Of a stretch of DNA of 64,000 nt, positions 23,687 through 32,946 are shown piece by piece. The notes beneath the pieces were generated by a model. It made no database searches. It saw only the letters and a list, made by a program, of their open reading frames with translations, and was not told the DNA's origin. Source of the DNA: Thermohalobaculum sp039805905 (GTDB lineage Bacteria > Pseudomonadota > Alphaproteobacteria > Rhodobacterales > Rhodobacteraceae); NCBI GenBank assembly GCA_039805905.1, contig JBDIVM010000002.1, positions 124,001 to 188,000 of the forward strand. Reading direction: 5' to 3'. Each line of letters opens with the position of its first letter. Positions within the stretch are counted from its first letter, which is position 1. The position numbers and the translations under genes were made by a program.

Positions 23687-24880
23687 TCAGGACGCCTCCA
23701 GCGCCGCGACGCCGGGCAGGACCTTGCCCTCGAGCCATTCAAGGAAGGCGCCGCCCGCCGTCGAGACATAGGAGAACCGCGCCGCCGCCCCGGAGGCGTT
23801 GAGGGCCGCGACGGTGTCGCCGCCGCCTGCCACCGAGAGCAGCTTCCCGGCCGCGGTAAGCTCCGCCGCCGCCAGCGCGGCCGCATCGGTCCCGGCATTG
23901 AAGGGCTCGATCTCGAAGGCTCCGAGCGGGCCGTTCCACACGACCGTCCTCGCCGCTGCGAACCGGGCCTTGATGTCCTCGACCGATGCGGGGCCTGTAT
24001 CCAGGATCATCGCATCGGCGGGACAGGCATCGGCGGCAACCACCTCGCTGGCCGCGCCTGCCTTGAACTCGCGCGCCACCACAACGTCGCGCGGCAGGAC
24101 GATCTCGCAACCGGCCGCCTCGGCCCGCGCCATGATCTCGCGCGCCGTGCCGGCGAGGTCGTGCTCGCAGAGCGACCGGCCCACATTGATGCCCTTCGCG
24201 GCCAGGAACGTGTTCGCCATGCCGCCGCCGATCACGATCTGGTCGACCTTGCCGATCAGATTGCCCAGCAGGTCGAGCTTGGTCGAGACTTTCGCCCCGC
24301 CAATCACCGCGATGACCGGATGGCTGGGGTTTGCCAGCGCCCTCTCGAGGGCCTCGAGCTCGGCCTGCATCAGCCGCCCTGCGGCCGAGGGCAGCAGATG
24401 CGCAAGCCCCTCGGTCGAGGCATGCGCCCGGTGCGCGGCCGAGAAGGCGTCGTTGACATAGACCTCGCCGAGACTGGCAAGCGCCGCCGCGAATGCCGGG
24501 TCGTTCGCTTCCTCCTCGGCATGAAAGCGGGTGTTCTCAAGCAGCAGGACATTGCCTGCGGACAGGCGGTAGGCGGCTTCCTCGGCCATCGGCCCGACAC
24601 AGTCGGGGGCAAACCGGACCGGCGCCCCCAGCACCTCCGTCAGCGGCGTTATCAGCATGCCAAGCGACATCTCCGGGTCCGGCTTGCCCTTCGGCCGACC
24701 GAAATGCGCGAGCAGTATCGGCAGCCCGCCCTTCGCCAGGATGTCGCGCACGGTCGGGCGGATCGCCTCCATGCGCGTGGCGTCGGTGACACGGCCATTC
24801 TTCATCGGCACGTTGATGTCGACACGCACCAGCACGCGCTTGCCGGCGAGGTCGAGGTCGTCGAGCGTCTTGTAGCCCAT
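23687..24880 (-). CDS. pgk: Phosphoglycerate kinase
   Basis: A 397-residue two-domain glycolytic kinase that converts 1,3-bisphosphoglycerate and ADP to 3-phosphoglycerate and ATP. The N-terminal substrate-binding segment VLVRVDINVPM and the basic-patch HFGRPKG are present. So are VIGGAKVSTK in the C-domain hinge region, the nucleotide-binding VVWNGPLGAFE and the terminal VAGGGDTVAAL. Length is normal. The ATG at 24878-24880 (MGYKTLDDLDL) was chosen by family alignment. The MmgE/PrpD gene ends 16 bp upstream on the same strand. Confidence 0.96.
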   Translation of the reverse strand: MGYKTLDDLDLAGKRVLVRVDINVPMKNGRVTDATRMEAIRPTVRDILAKGGLPILLAHFGRPKGKPDPEMSLGMLITPLTEVLGAPVRFAPDCVGPMAEEAAYRLSAGNVLLLENTRFHAEEEANDPAFAAALASLGEVYVNDAFSAAHRAHASTEGLAHLLPSAAGRLMQAELEALERALANPSHPVIAVIGGAKVSTKLDLLGNLIGKVDQIVIGGGMANTFLAAKGINVGRSLCEHDLAGTAREIMARAEAAGCEIVLPRDVVVAREFKAGAASEVVAADACPADAMILDTGPASVEDIKARFAAARTVVWNGPLGAFEIEPFNAGTDAAALAAAELTAAGKLLSVAGGGDTVAALNASGAAARFSYVSTAGGAFLEWLEGKVLPGVAALEAS

Positions 24881-24896
24881 GCATTGCTCCCTTTCG

Positions 24897-26270
24897 TCAG
24901 ACCGGCTCGGCCAGCAGGCGCAGCACGGCCCCGAAGTCCGCATCGGGGGCGCCAAGCCCCAGAACGGCGGTCTCGAGTGCCCGGGTGCGCCCGTCACCGA
25001 GCACCGGCCCGGCAAAGCTCCGGAACTTCGCCACCACCTCCGCCTCGGTCGGCTGCGGCACCGGGCCGCCCGAGGCCTCCGTGAGGCCGCTCTCGAGCCG
25101 CCGCCCGTCCTTCAGGCGGACGGTGAGCCGGGCGAGGCGCCGCACCGGATAGGCCGCCTCGCAGGCAGGATCGACAACCGCCCGGATCCGTGCCGTGAGG
25201 GCAACGAGTGCCGGATCGGAAAAGCTCGGCGCCAGGACCTCGTCGACGGTGACGCGGCCCCTGGCGAGCGCCGCGGCCACGGGCCAGGCAAGGGAATACT
25301 GGGCAATCGAGGTGGTGACCGGCACGGCGCAGTTCAGCTCGGCCGAATAGGCGAAGGTGGCGATCTCGACGACTTCGATCATCTCCGCAGTCAGGCCGTG
25401 CGCCGTCCGCAGCGCCAGCGCCGCGTCGATCGGCGCATGTGCCCAGCGGCAGATCGGATAGGGCTTGATGTATTGCTGCACCGTCAGCCAGTTGTGGCCG
25501 AGGTCGGCCCAGGCGAAGGCGGCATCGTCGAACTCGACCGTCGCGGCCGGCGCCCCGGCGAAGCCGTCTTCCGCCAGCAGCACCGCGGCAACGCCCACGG
25601 GCGCCCCCCAGCCAGTGCCGTCATGCAGCATGGTGGGGTTGGCGATCTCGCGCATCATCTGGCTTCTCGGCCCGTGATACTCGGCGATGCCGAGCGCGTC
25701 GCGGAACGCCCTGGGCGGAAGTCGCCGCAGCCTTGCGCCAATCGCTGCGCATCCCAGCGCGTTCCAGGCGCCGGACGTGTGGTAGTCGGCAACCGTCGCA
25801 TGCAATGCCGCCGCCGCCCGGTAGGCGATCTCGTAACCGAGCACCATCGCGACCAGAGCTTCCCGGCCCGGGACCGCCGGAGCCGCCGCCGCAAAGGCGC
25901 AGAGGGCGGGGAACAGCGCCGCCCCCGCATGGCCCTTGGAAGGCTGCCATCCGTCATGGGCATCAAGGTTGTCGATCTGGAACGCCGTTGCGAAGGCGAG
26001 ACCGGGCAGCGACGTCCGCCGCCCGTCGAGCGGCAGTGCCGCCGACGGGGCACCGTCGCCTGCCGCCCAGTGCCTGGCCGCATGGTCGCGAACGATCCGC
26101 GCGACATCGAGCTTCGAGCTTGCCGCCAGCACGCCGATCAGGTCGAGCATCAGCAGGGCGGCGGTGCGGCTCACGCCCTTCGGCAGGGCCGCGTAGTCGA
26201 GCGCCGACACGAACGCCGCGACCCGGCCAAAGGTCGGGGACGGTTGCGGCAGGCTCTGCATCGCGGTCAT
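24897..26270 (-). CDS. MmgE/PrpD family protein
   Basis: A 457-residue member of the MmgE/PrpD family, which includes 2-methylcitrate dehydratase and cis-aconitate decarboxylase. Family landmarks are DLIGVLAASSKL, the active-site region NLDAHDGWQPSKGHAGAALFPAL, and YIKPYPICRWAHAPIDAAL. No prpB, prpC or prpE is nearby, so 2-methylcitrate is not implied; the substrate is unknown. It is embedded between gap and pgk on the same strand, 76 bp after gap. An alternative Met at codon 4 is possible. Confidence 0.87.
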   Translation of the reverse strand: MTAMQSLPQPSPTFGRVAAFVSALDYAALPKGVSRTAALLMLDLIGVLAASSKLDVARIVRDHAARHWAAGDGAPSAALPLDGRRTSLPGLAFATAFQIDNLDAHDGWQPSKGHAGAALFPALCAFAAAAPAVPGREALVAMVLGYEIAYRAAAALHATVADYHTSGAWNALGCAAIGARLRRLPPRAFRDALGIAEYHGPRSQMMREIANPTMLHDGTGWGAPVGVAAVLLAEDGFAGAPAATVEFDDAAFAWADLGHNWLTVQQYIKPYPICRWAHAPIDAALALRTAHGLTAEMIEVVEIATFAYSAELNCAVPVTTSIAQYSLAWPVAAALARGRVTVDEVLAPSFSDPALVALTARIRAVVDPACEAAYPVRRLARLTVRLKDGRRLESGLTEASGGPVPQPTEAEVVAKFRSFAGPVLGDGRTRALETAVLGLGAPDADFGAVLRLLAEPV

Positions 26271-26346
26271 CCGGGAGTCCGTCCGATGAGCGAACGACGG
26301 GGCGGGAAGGACGAGGCGCGCCGATCGCAGGCGGCGCCCCGGGCGA

Positions 26347-27348
26347 TCAGATCAGCGCACCCATCGCCACAGCGGTGTCGCTCATCCGGTTCGAGAAGCC
26401 CCACTCGTTGTCGTACCACGACAGCACCCGGCACAGCGTCCCGTCCATGACCTTGGTCTGGTCCATGTGGAAGACCGACGAGTGGCTGTCGTGGTTGAAG
26501 TCCATCGAGACCAGCGGCTCCTCGGTGTACCCCAGGATGCCCTTCAGCTCCTGGCCTGCCATGGCGCGGACGGCATCGTTGATCTCCTCGGGCGTGGTCT
26601 TGCGCTTCGCCACGAACTTGAAATCGACCACCGAAACGTTCGGCGTCGGCACCCGGATTGCCACGCCGTCGAGCTTGCCGTTGAGCTCGGGCAGCACCAG
26701 CCCCACGGCCTTTGCAGCACCCGTCGAGGTCGGGATCATCGACATCGCCGCGGCGCGGGCGCGGTAGAGATCCTTGTGCATGGTGTCGAGCGTCGGCTGG
26801 TCGCCCGTGTAGCTGTGGATCGTGGTCATGAAGCCCTTCTCGATCCCGACCGCCTTGTGCAGCGCATAGGCGACAGGCGCGAGACAGTTGGTGGTGCAGG
26901 AGGCGTTCGAGACCACGAGGTCGTGCTTCGTGAGCGCCTTGTGGTTGACGCCGTAGACGATGGTCTTGTCCGCACCGCCTGCGGGCGCCGAGACCAGCAC
27001 CCGCTTCGAGCCGTTCTTCAGATGCGCGCTCGCCTTCTCCTTGTCGGCGAAGATGCCGGTGCATTCGAGCGCGATGTCCACATCGCCCCAAGGCAGGTCG
27101 GCCGGGTTCCGGATCGCGGTCACCCGGATCGGACCGCGGCCGACATCGATGGTGTCGCCCTCGACCTTCACCTCGCCGGGGAACCGGCCGTGAACCGAGT
27201 CATAGCGCATCAGGTGGGCGTTGGTCTCGACCGGGCCGAGGTCGTTCAGCGCCACCACCTGGATATCGGTGCGCCCCGACTCGATGATGGCGCGCAGCAC
27301 GTTGCGCCCGATGCGTCCGAACCCGTTGATCGCGACCTTCACTGCCAT
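26347..27348 (-). CDS. gap: Glyceraldehyde-3-phosphate dehydrogenase, type I
   Basis: A 333-residue GAPDH. The Rossmann start KVAINGFGRIGR, the catalytic SNASCTTNC with Cys151 and the HSYTGDQ phosphate-site His are all visible, as are RARAAAMSMIPTSTGAAKAV and the C-terminal WYDNEWGFSNRM. Residues ALNDL after the second beta strand favour NAD over NADP. It converts glyceraldehyde 3-phosphate to 1,3-bisphosphoglycerate for the downstream pgk. Length and start match the family. Confidence 0.96.
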   Translation of the reverse strand: MAVKVAINGFGRIGRNVLRAIIESGRTDIQVVALNDLGPVETNAHLMRYDSVHGRFPGEVKVEGDTIDVGRGPIRVTAIRNPADLPWGDVDIALECTGIFADKEKASAHLKNGSKRVLVSAPAGGADKTIVYGVNHKALTKHDLVVSNASCTTNCLAPVAYALHKAVGIEKGFMTTIHSYTGDQPTLDTMHKDLYRARAAAMSMIPTSTGAAKAVGLVLPELNGKLDGVAIRVPTPNVSVVDFKFVAKRKTTPEEINDAVRAMAGQELKGILGYTEEPLVSMDFNHDSHSSVFHMDQTKVMDGTLCRVLSWYDNEWGFSNRMSDTAVAMGALI

Positions 27349-27448
27349 GATGCTCTCCAGAACAAGGGCGCCCGCCCGGGCGCCGCGTCAGACTCTCCCG
27401 CCGCGCTTATACCCGCGCGCCCGGCGGAATCAATCCGCCGCTCCCGGC

Positions 27449-27997
27449 TCAGGCTGCCGGCTTCGTCGGCAGGAAGGGGTCGATCTCGGTCTGCGCCAGC
27501 CGGTTCAGGGTGTTGGTGAACATGCAGTGGGCGATCTCGGCGACGATGGCGACGAGCTCGCCATTGGTGAAGGCCGCGCGCGCCACGGCGAAATCGGCGT
27601 CGTCGAGACCGCCGCGCGTCGCCACGAGCTGCCGCACCAGCCGCTGCAGCATGGCCGGGCGGCCAGTCCCCTCCAGCTGCTCGCCGGCCGCGATGCGCTC
27701 GAGCGGCCCGAGATCCAGCCCGCGGCTCTTCGCCACCATCCGGTGCGCCGGGATGCAGTAGTGGCAGCCATTCGCCGCCGCCATCTCGAAGCAGATCACC
27801 TCGCGGTCCATCTTGCTCAGGCCGGAACGGTCGATCGCCTGCCAGAAGCCCAGGAATCCACGGGCCACCTCGGGGTTGTGGATCATCGTCAGCCCGATGT
27901 TCCAGGGCTCGCCCCAGACGCCGCGCATGACGGCGAGGGCATCGCTCTGGTCCGCGGTCAGTTCCGCGGCGGAAAGGGCGGGGATTCGCTGGGTCAT
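27449..27997 (-). CDS. AhpD/carboxymuconolactone decarboxylase-like protein
   Basis: A 182-residue all-helical protein of the AhpD-like superfamily. The redox motif Cys78-x-x-Cys81-x3-His lies in ANGCHYCIPAHRM, and FWQAIDRSGLSKMDREVI precedes it as usual. Members reduce peroxiredoxins or act as peroxidases. Here the gene sits between tkt and gap on the same strand, so oxidative protection of central metabolism is a reasonable guess but only that. The ATG at 27995-27997 (MTQRIPALSA) has GGAGAA upstream. Confidence 0.87.
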   Translation of the reverse strand: MTQRIPALSAAELTADQSDALAVMRGVWGEPWNIGLTMIHNPEVARGFLGFWQAIDRSGLSKMDREVICFEMAAANGCHYCIPAHRMVAKSRGLDLGPLERIAAGEQLEGTGRPAMLQRLVRQLVATRGGLDDADFAVARAAFTNGELVAIVAEIAHCMFTNTLNRLAQTEIDPFLPTKPAA

Positions 27998-28080
27998 CGT
28001 TTTCTCCTGTCCGGGGCGCCGCGAACGGGCCGTGCCGCGGCCCCCCTCGTTCCGGAGCCGCGCACACCGGCCGGCGGCGG

Positions 28081-30099
28081 TCAGATCAGCGCGAGCGCCT
28101 TCTCCGCCACCGCTTCCGCGGTGATGCCGAAGTGGCGGTAGAGGTCGCCGGCCGGGGCCGAGGCGCCGAAGCCCGTCATGCCGACGAAGCCGGCCTTGCG
28201 CTCGGTGCCGCGCTCGCCCATCAGCCAACGGTCCCAGCCCTGCCGCACCGCCGCCTCGACCGCCACGCGCGCGGCCCCCGCCGGCAGGACCTTGCGGCGA
28301 TAGGCCTCGTCCTGCGTCTCGAACAGCTCCCAGCAGGGCATCGAGACGACCCGGGCGCCGATGCCCTTCGCCTCCAGCAGCTTCTTCGCCTCGAGCGCGA
28401 TCACGACCTCCGAGCCGGTCGCCATCAGGATGGCCCGGCGCTTGTGGTCGGCCTCGGCCAGCACATAGGCGCCGCGCGCGCTCAGGTTCTGGGCGGTGTG
28501 CTTCGTGCGCACGGTCGGCAGGTTCTGCCGGGTCAGCGCCAGCACGCTGGGCGTGCGCGGGGTCGTGAGCGCGATCTCCCAGGCCTCGGCGGTCTCCACG
28601 GCATCGGCCGGGCGGAACACGTTCAGGTTCGGGATCGCGCGCAGGGCGGCCAGGTGCTCGACCGGCTGGTGCGTCGGCCCGTCCTCGCCGAGGCCGATCG
28701 AGTCGTGCGTCATCACGTAGACCACCCGCAGGCCCATCAGCGCGCTCAGCCGGATCGCCGCGCGGGCATAGTCGGTGAAGACCAGGAAGGTGCCGCCATA
28801 GGGCGCAACGCCGCCATGCAGCGCCATGCCGTTCATTGCCGCCGCCATCGCGTGCTCGCGGATGCCGTAATGGACATAGCGACCCTTGCGGCTGCCGATG
28901 TCGAAGACGCCGAGGTCAGGGGTCAGTGTGTTGTTCGAGCCGGTCAGGTCGGCCGATCCGCCGATCGTCTCGGGCATCACCGGGTTGATCGCTGCCAGGG
29001 CCGTCTCGCTTGCCTTGCGCGTGGCCGGCGCGGGCCTTTCCTCGGAGATCTGCTTCTTGAGCGTGCGCACCGCCGCCGCGAGTTTCTTCGGCGACTCGTT
29101 CGCCATGATGCGGGCAAACTCCGCCTGCTTCGCACCCGAGAGCGCTGCGAGCCGCCCTTCCCACGCCGCCCGCGCCGCCGCGCCGGGCGTTGCCGTGGCG
29201 CGCCAGTTTGCGCGGACCGGCTCGGGGATATCGAAGGGTCCGTGGTCCCAGCCATAGGCCTTGCGGGCGCCCTCGATTTCGGCGGCCCCCAGCGGCGCGC
29301 CATGCGCCTTCTCGCTGTCCTGCTTGCCTGGCGCACCGAAGCCGATGTGGGTTTTGCAGGCGATCAGCACCGGCCGGTCCTGCTCCTTCGCCCAGGCCAG
29401 CGCGGCGTCGATCGCCGTCACGTCATGCCCGTCAATGGCCCGGGTCGCCCAGCCGCTGGCGGCGAATCGGGCGAGCTGGTCGGTGGCGTCCGAGAGCGAG
29501 AGCCTGCCGTCGATCGAGATGCCGTTGTCGTCCCAGAGCACGACGAGGCGCGAGAGCTTCTGCCGCCCCGCCAGCGTGATCGCCTCCTGGCTGATGCCCT
29601 CCATCAGGCAGCCGTCGCCCGCGATCACCCAGATGCGGTGGTCGACGATCCTGCTGCCGAAGCGCGCGCGCAGGCTCTCCTCGGCCATCGCCATGCCGAC
29701 CGCGGTCGCCAGCCCCTGGCCAAGCGGCCCCGTGGTGGTCTCGATCCCCCTGGCATGGCCGAATTCCGGATGCCCCGCCGTGCGCGAGCCGAGCTGGCGG
29801 AAGTTCTTCAGTTCCTCCAGCGTCATGTCGGCATAGCCGGTGAGGTGCAGAAGCCCGTAGAGCAGCATCGAGCCGTGGCCGGCCGACAGTACGAAACGGT
29901 CGCGGTCGGGCCAGTCCGGGGCGGCGGGGTCGAACCTGAGATGCCCGTCGAAGAGCACCGTCACCACATCGGCCATGCCCATCGGCATGCCCGGATGGCC
30001 GGATTTCGCCTTCTCGACCGCATCCATCGCCAGCACCCTGAGCGCGGTCGCCATGGCGAAGCGGCGCAGGTCGGCGGCCTTCATCTGCTCGATCGTCAC
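28081..30099 (-). CDS. tkt: Transketolase
   Basis: A 672-residue thiamine diphosphate enzyme of the pentose phosphate pathway, moving two-carbon ketol units between sugar phosphates. Landmarks are KSGHPGMPMGMAD, the ThDP motif GDGCLMEGISQEA...WDDNGISIDG, THIGFGAPGKQDS, GIREHAMAAAMNG and THDSIGLGEDGPTHQPVEHL. The chosen start is the GTG at 30097-30099 (V/M-TIEQMKAADL), with GGGGGA four bases upstream; a GTG four codons earlier (30111) and the ATG five codons later are alternatives. CMD-like, gap, MmgE, pgk and fbaB follow on the same strand. Confidence 0.95.
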   Translation of the reverse strand: MTIEQMKAADLRRFAMATALRVLAMDAVEKAKSGHPGMPMGMADVVTVLFDGHLRFDPAAPDWPDRDRFVLSAGHGSMLLYGLLHLTGYADMTLEELKNFRQLGSRTAGHPEFGHARGIETTTGPLGQGLATAVGMAMAEESLRARFGSRIVDHRIWVIAGDGCLMEGISQEAITLAGRQKLSRLVVLWDDNGISIDGRLSLSDATDQLARFAASGWATRAIDGHDVTAIDAALAWAKEQDRPVLIACKTHIGFGAPGKQDSEKAHGAPLGAAEIEGARKAYGWDHGPFDIPEPVRANWRATATPGAAARAAWEGRLAALSGAKQAEFARIMANESPKKLAAAVRTLKKQISEERPAPATRKASETALAAINPVMPETIGGSADLTGSNNTLTPDLGVFDIGSRKGRYVHYGIREHAMAAAMNGMALHGGVAPYGGTFLVFTDYARAAIRLSALMGLRVVYVMTHDSIGLGEDGPTHQPVEHLAALRAIPNLNVFRPADAVETAEAWEIALTTPRTPSVLALTRQNLPTVRTKHTAQNLSARGAYVLAEADHKRRAILMATGSEVVIALEAKKLLEAKGIGARVVSMPCWELFETQDEAYRRKVLPAGAARVAVEAAVRQGWDRWLMGERGTERKAGFVGMTGFGASAPAGDLYRHFGITAEAVAEKALALI

Positions 30100-30398
30100 T
30101 CTGTCCCCCACGGAAGGGCGCCGCCTGCCCGGTGCGGCCGCCGATGTCGATGGCGCGGAAACGCCGGGCGAACATGCGATCCCGGCGTCGGAGGGTCAAG
30201 CCTGCCCGCGCCGAGCCCCAATACGCCGGCAAGCGGCCCTGCGCCAGCCCGCATTTGCGGCTTGCGCGGGCTCGATGATACTTGCGTATGAGGATCGGTC
30301 AGGCGATGATTCGATCCGCCGCTGCCGGACGGGGGATTCTTTTGCTCGGGCAGAGGGTCGGGCGAGCCATCGCGGAATTCAGGAGGAAGCAAGCCGAG

Positions 30399-30680
30399 AT
30401 GGGGGCAAGAAGGCAGACGACGGAACTGGACGGTGTCCTGGACCGGCTCAGCAATGCGGTCGAGCATCTGATTGCGTCCTCGCCGAAGGCTGGCCGGGAC
30501 CGCGAAACCGAAGCGCGGATCGCGCGGCTGACAGCCGAGCGGGACGAATTGCGCGCCCAGATTCAGCAGCTGAAGGCCCAGCATGACGAGGACGCGCGCC
30601 TGCGCGCCGAAGCGGCCGATGCGGTGCGTGCCGCGCTGACCGACCTGCGCAGCGTCGTCGCGGTCCAGGGAGGGGAATGA
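30399..30680 (+). CDS. Small coiled-coil protein upstream of zapA
   Basis: A 93-residue protein of unknown function that is mostly a coiled coil (about 30-75: RDRETEARIARLTAERDEL..., IQQLKAQHDEDARLR). It overlaps the zapA start by 4 bp (ATGA), so the two are translated together. That suggests a role linked to cell division, such as a ZapA/ZapB-like bundling factor; this is inference from coupling. The ATG at 30399 has AGGAGG 12 bases upstream. A longer form from 30282 would add a basic hydrophobic segment and cannot be excluded. Confidence 0.7.
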   Translation: MGARRQTTELDGVLDRLSNAVEHLIASSPKAGRDRETEARIARLTAERDELRAQIQQLKAQHDEDARLRAEAADAVRAALTDLRSVVAVQGGE

Positions 30681-31045
30681 TGGCGGAACTCACCGTTGAT
30701 ATCGCCGGGCGGGCCTACAGGCTGGGCTGCGGCGAGGGCGAGGAAGCGAGCGTGCAGGCGCTGGCCGAGATGATCGACCGCGAGGCGCGAACGCTGATGC
30801 GCCAGAACGGCGCCATGCCCGAAGGCCGGCTCCTGCTGATGACGGCCCTGCTCATTGCCGACCGGCTTATCGATACCGAGGCTCTGCTCGATCAGGCGGA
30901 GCAACGGCTCGCCAAGGCACAGAAGCAGGCGGAGAGCCGGACCCAGAGCGACATGTTCGGCGCCGAGCGCGAGGAGGCGCTGGCCATCCGGCTCGCGCGT
31001 CTTGCCGAGCGGATCGAGGAGGCCGCCGGGGCGCCCGGGCATTGA
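30677..31045 (+). CDS. zapA: Cell division protein ZapA
   Basis: A 122-residue ZapA protein that crosslinks FtsZ protofilaments at the septum. The N-terminal globular part begins AELTVDIAGRAYRLGCGEGEE, typical of the family, and the C-terminal part is a long helix ending in an Ala/Glu coiled coil. Position before the candidate 6S RNA and the 5-formyltetrahydrofolate cyclo-ligase is conserved in proteobacteria. The GTG/ATG context offers two adjacent ATGs (30677, 30680). Confidence 0.88.
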   Translation: MMAELTVDIAGRAYRLGCGEGEEASVQALAEMIDREARTLMRQNGAMPEGRLLLMTALLIADRLIDTEALLDQAEQRLAKAQKQAESRTQSDMFGAEREEALAIRLARLAERIEEAAGAPGH

Positions 31046-31119
31046 GGGGCGGTTCCGGCCGGGCCCGGAATTGACTTTCCTGCTGGGCTTTCCTTCCGTC
31101 AGCGCCCGCACTATCATTG

Positions 31120-31300
31120 GACCCGGCGGGTGCTGTCCTTCACGTCAGAGGCCAGAATCCTGGTGGCCTAATGCATCTCGCGGGAGCTGGCTCTGCGACT
31201 GGCCGTGGCCTAACGCATCTGGTGCCCACCTGGTTTTCCAGGCTCGCGAGGATCTGAACCCTCGACGGTCGCGACGGGCCCGCCGCCCTTTCCCTGGATG
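31120..31300 (+). ncRNA. ssrS: Candidate 6S RNA
   Basis: The 305-bp gap between zapA and the 5-formyltetrahydrofolate cyclo-ligase gene is the conserved home of 6S RNA, the RNA polymerase mimic. The sequence can fold: a GGCGGG...CCCGCC closing pair, an AGGCCA...TGGCCT hairpin, and a CCTGG-TTTT-CCAGG hairpin (31230-31243). After these come CTCGCGAGGATCTGAACCCTCGACGG, which is reminiscent of Rhodobacterales 6S 3' ends. Boundaries are approximate. TGGCCTAAYGCATCT occurs twice, at 31164-31178 and 31206-31220. Confidence 0.65.
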
Positions 31301-31350
31301 ACCGGAATGGCGGCTTGCGCCCGCCGGATGCGCGCGCTAGGCAGCGCCCC

Positions 31351-31944
31351 ATGAGCGACCTCACCGAAGCCAAGTCCGCCCTCCGCAAGGAGGTCTTCGC
31401 CCGCCGCCGCGATGCTCATGCCGCCGACCTTGCCGCGGGGGGCGCGCTGTCGCGGGCGGCTGCCGACCATTTTCTCGCCGCCCGGCTCCACACCGGGGCC
31501 GAGATCGTCTCGGGCTTCCGGCCGATCCACACCGAGATCGACGTGACGCCGCTGATGGAGGCGCTGCACGCCGCGGGCCACCGGCTGTGCGTGCCGGTGA
31601 TCCAGGGCAGCGGGCTGCCGCTCCGCTTCCGCGAATGGGCGCCCGGGGCCGAGATGATCGAGGGGCCGTTCGGCGCGCTGGTCCCCGCCGCGGGCGCGTG
31701 GCTCGAGCCACAGCTCCTGATCGCGCCCCTGGTGGCCTTCGACGCCGCCGGCTGGCGGCTCGGCTATGGCGGCGGGTTCTATGACCGCACGCTGCTGGGG
31801 CTGAGGGCACAGCGGCGCACGCTGGCGGTCGGCTTCGCCTATGCCGCCCAGCAGGTCGCCGCGGTTCCCCGCGGCGAGACGGACCAGCCGCTGGACGCGT
31901 CGGTGACCGAGCAGGGCCTGATCCGTTTTCCGGCGCGGGGCTGA
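31351..31944 (+). CDS. 5-formyltetrahydrofolate cyclo-ligase
   Basis: A 197-residue enzyme that converts 5-formyl-THF to 5,10-methenyl-THF with ATP. Family signatures are KSALRKEVFARRRD at the N-terminus, a GFRPIHTEID loop and the C-terminal LGYGGGFYDRTL. The ATG at 31351 begins the conserved part. The gene follows the candidate 6S RNA, as ygfA does in E. coli, where both may share a transcript. A metallophosphoesterase gene follows 47 bp later. Confidence 0.93.
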   Translation: MSDLTEAKSALRKEVFARRRDAHAADLAAGGALSRAAADHFLAARLHTGAEIVSGFRPIHTEIDVTPLMEALHAAGHRLCVPVIQGSGLPLRFREWAPGAEMIEGPFGALVPAAGAWLEPQLLIAPLVAFDAAGWRLGYGGGFYDRTLLGLRAQRRTLAVGFAYAAQQVAAVPRGETDQPLDASVTEQGLIRFPARG

Positions 31945-31991
31945 CGCGCCGCGCGCTTGCCGTCGCGGCGCGGCTCGTCTATGTCGCGGCG

Positions 31992-32810
31992 ATGCGACTG
32001 CTCTTCCTCGGTGATCTGGTCGGCCGCGCCGGCCGCAGCGCGGTCATTGCCGCGCTGCCAGGGCTCCGCACCCGGTGGCGGCTCGACTTCATTGCGGTGA
32101 ACGCCGAGAATGCGTCTTCGGGCTTCGGCCTGACCAAGGCGGTCGCCGACGCGCTGTTCGCCGCCGGGGCGGACGTGCTCACGCTCGGCGACCACGCCTT
32201 CGACCAGAAGGAAATGCTGCGCCATATCGGACAGGAGCCGCGCATCCTGCGCCCGCTCAACTACGCCAAGGGTGCTCCCGGACGCGGGGCGGGGCTGTTT
32301 CCGGCGACCCGCGGGCGCAAGGTCCTTGTCGCCGCCGCGCTCGGCCGGGTATTCATGAAACGCCCCTTCGACGACCCGTTCTCGGCCCTGGATTCCGCGC
32401 TGAAGTCCGCGCCGCTGGGCGGTGGGGCAGATGCGGTGATCGTCGAGATTCACGCCGAGGCAACGTCGGAGAAGATGGGGGTCGGGCACTGGTGCGACGG
32501 GCGGGCGAGCCTGATCGTCGGCACCCATACCCACGTCCCCACGGCCGATGCGATGATCCTGCCGAAGGGCAGCGCCTACCAGACCGATGCGGGGATGTGC
32601 GGCGACTACGATTCGGTGATCGGCATGGACAAGGCCGAGCCCCTGAAGCGCTTCGTGACCGGCATGGGGGTGCAGCGCTTCGAGCCCGCCATGGGCCAGC
32701 CGACCATATGCGGCACCTATGTCGAGACCGATGACGCCACCGGCCTCGCGAAGCGCGTGGTGCCGGTCAGGATCGACGGCAAGCTGGAACAGTCGGTCCC
32801 GGCGATCTGA
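31992..32810 (+). CDS. YmdB-family metallophosphoesterase
   Basis: A 272-residue TIGR00282-type metallophosphoesterase. Metal ligands are apparent: FLGDLVG (Asp8), VNAEN (Glu39, Asn40), GDHAFD (Asp67, His68), EIHAEATSEK and GTHTHVPTAD. Relatives such as Bacillus YmdB hydrolyse 2',3'-cyclic nucleotides and affect RNA turnover and biofilm decisions. The alphaproteobacterial role is unknown. It probably shares a transcript with the cyclo-ligase gene. Confidence 0.9.
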   Translation: MRLLFLGDLVGRAGRSAVIAALPGLRTRWRLDFIAVNAENASSGFGLTKAVADALFAAGADVLTLGDHAFDQKEMLRHIGQEPRILRPLNYAKGAPGRGAGLFPATRGRKVLVAAALGRVFMKRPFDDPFSALDSALKSAPLGGGADAVIVEIHAEATSEKMGVGHWCDGRASLIVGTHTHVPTADAMILPKGSAYQTDAGMCGDYDSVIGMDKAEPLKRFVTGMGVQRFEPAMGQPTICGTYVETDDATGLAKRVVPVRIDGKLEQSVPAI

Positions 32811-32946
32811 TGCGGGAGGGCCGCCCGCGGGCGAGCAACACGGTACATACTCGCATGTCAAATATTGATAGCTGAATTGAACCAATGACTGGAGCGCCTG
32901 CACACTGTGTTACAGCCCGCAGACCCGCCTTGCGCGGCGGGGAATG

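Noticed and set aside
28132..30291. A 719-codon plus-strand frame over transketolase
   Set aside because: It is antisense to the full-length tkt, with no signature.
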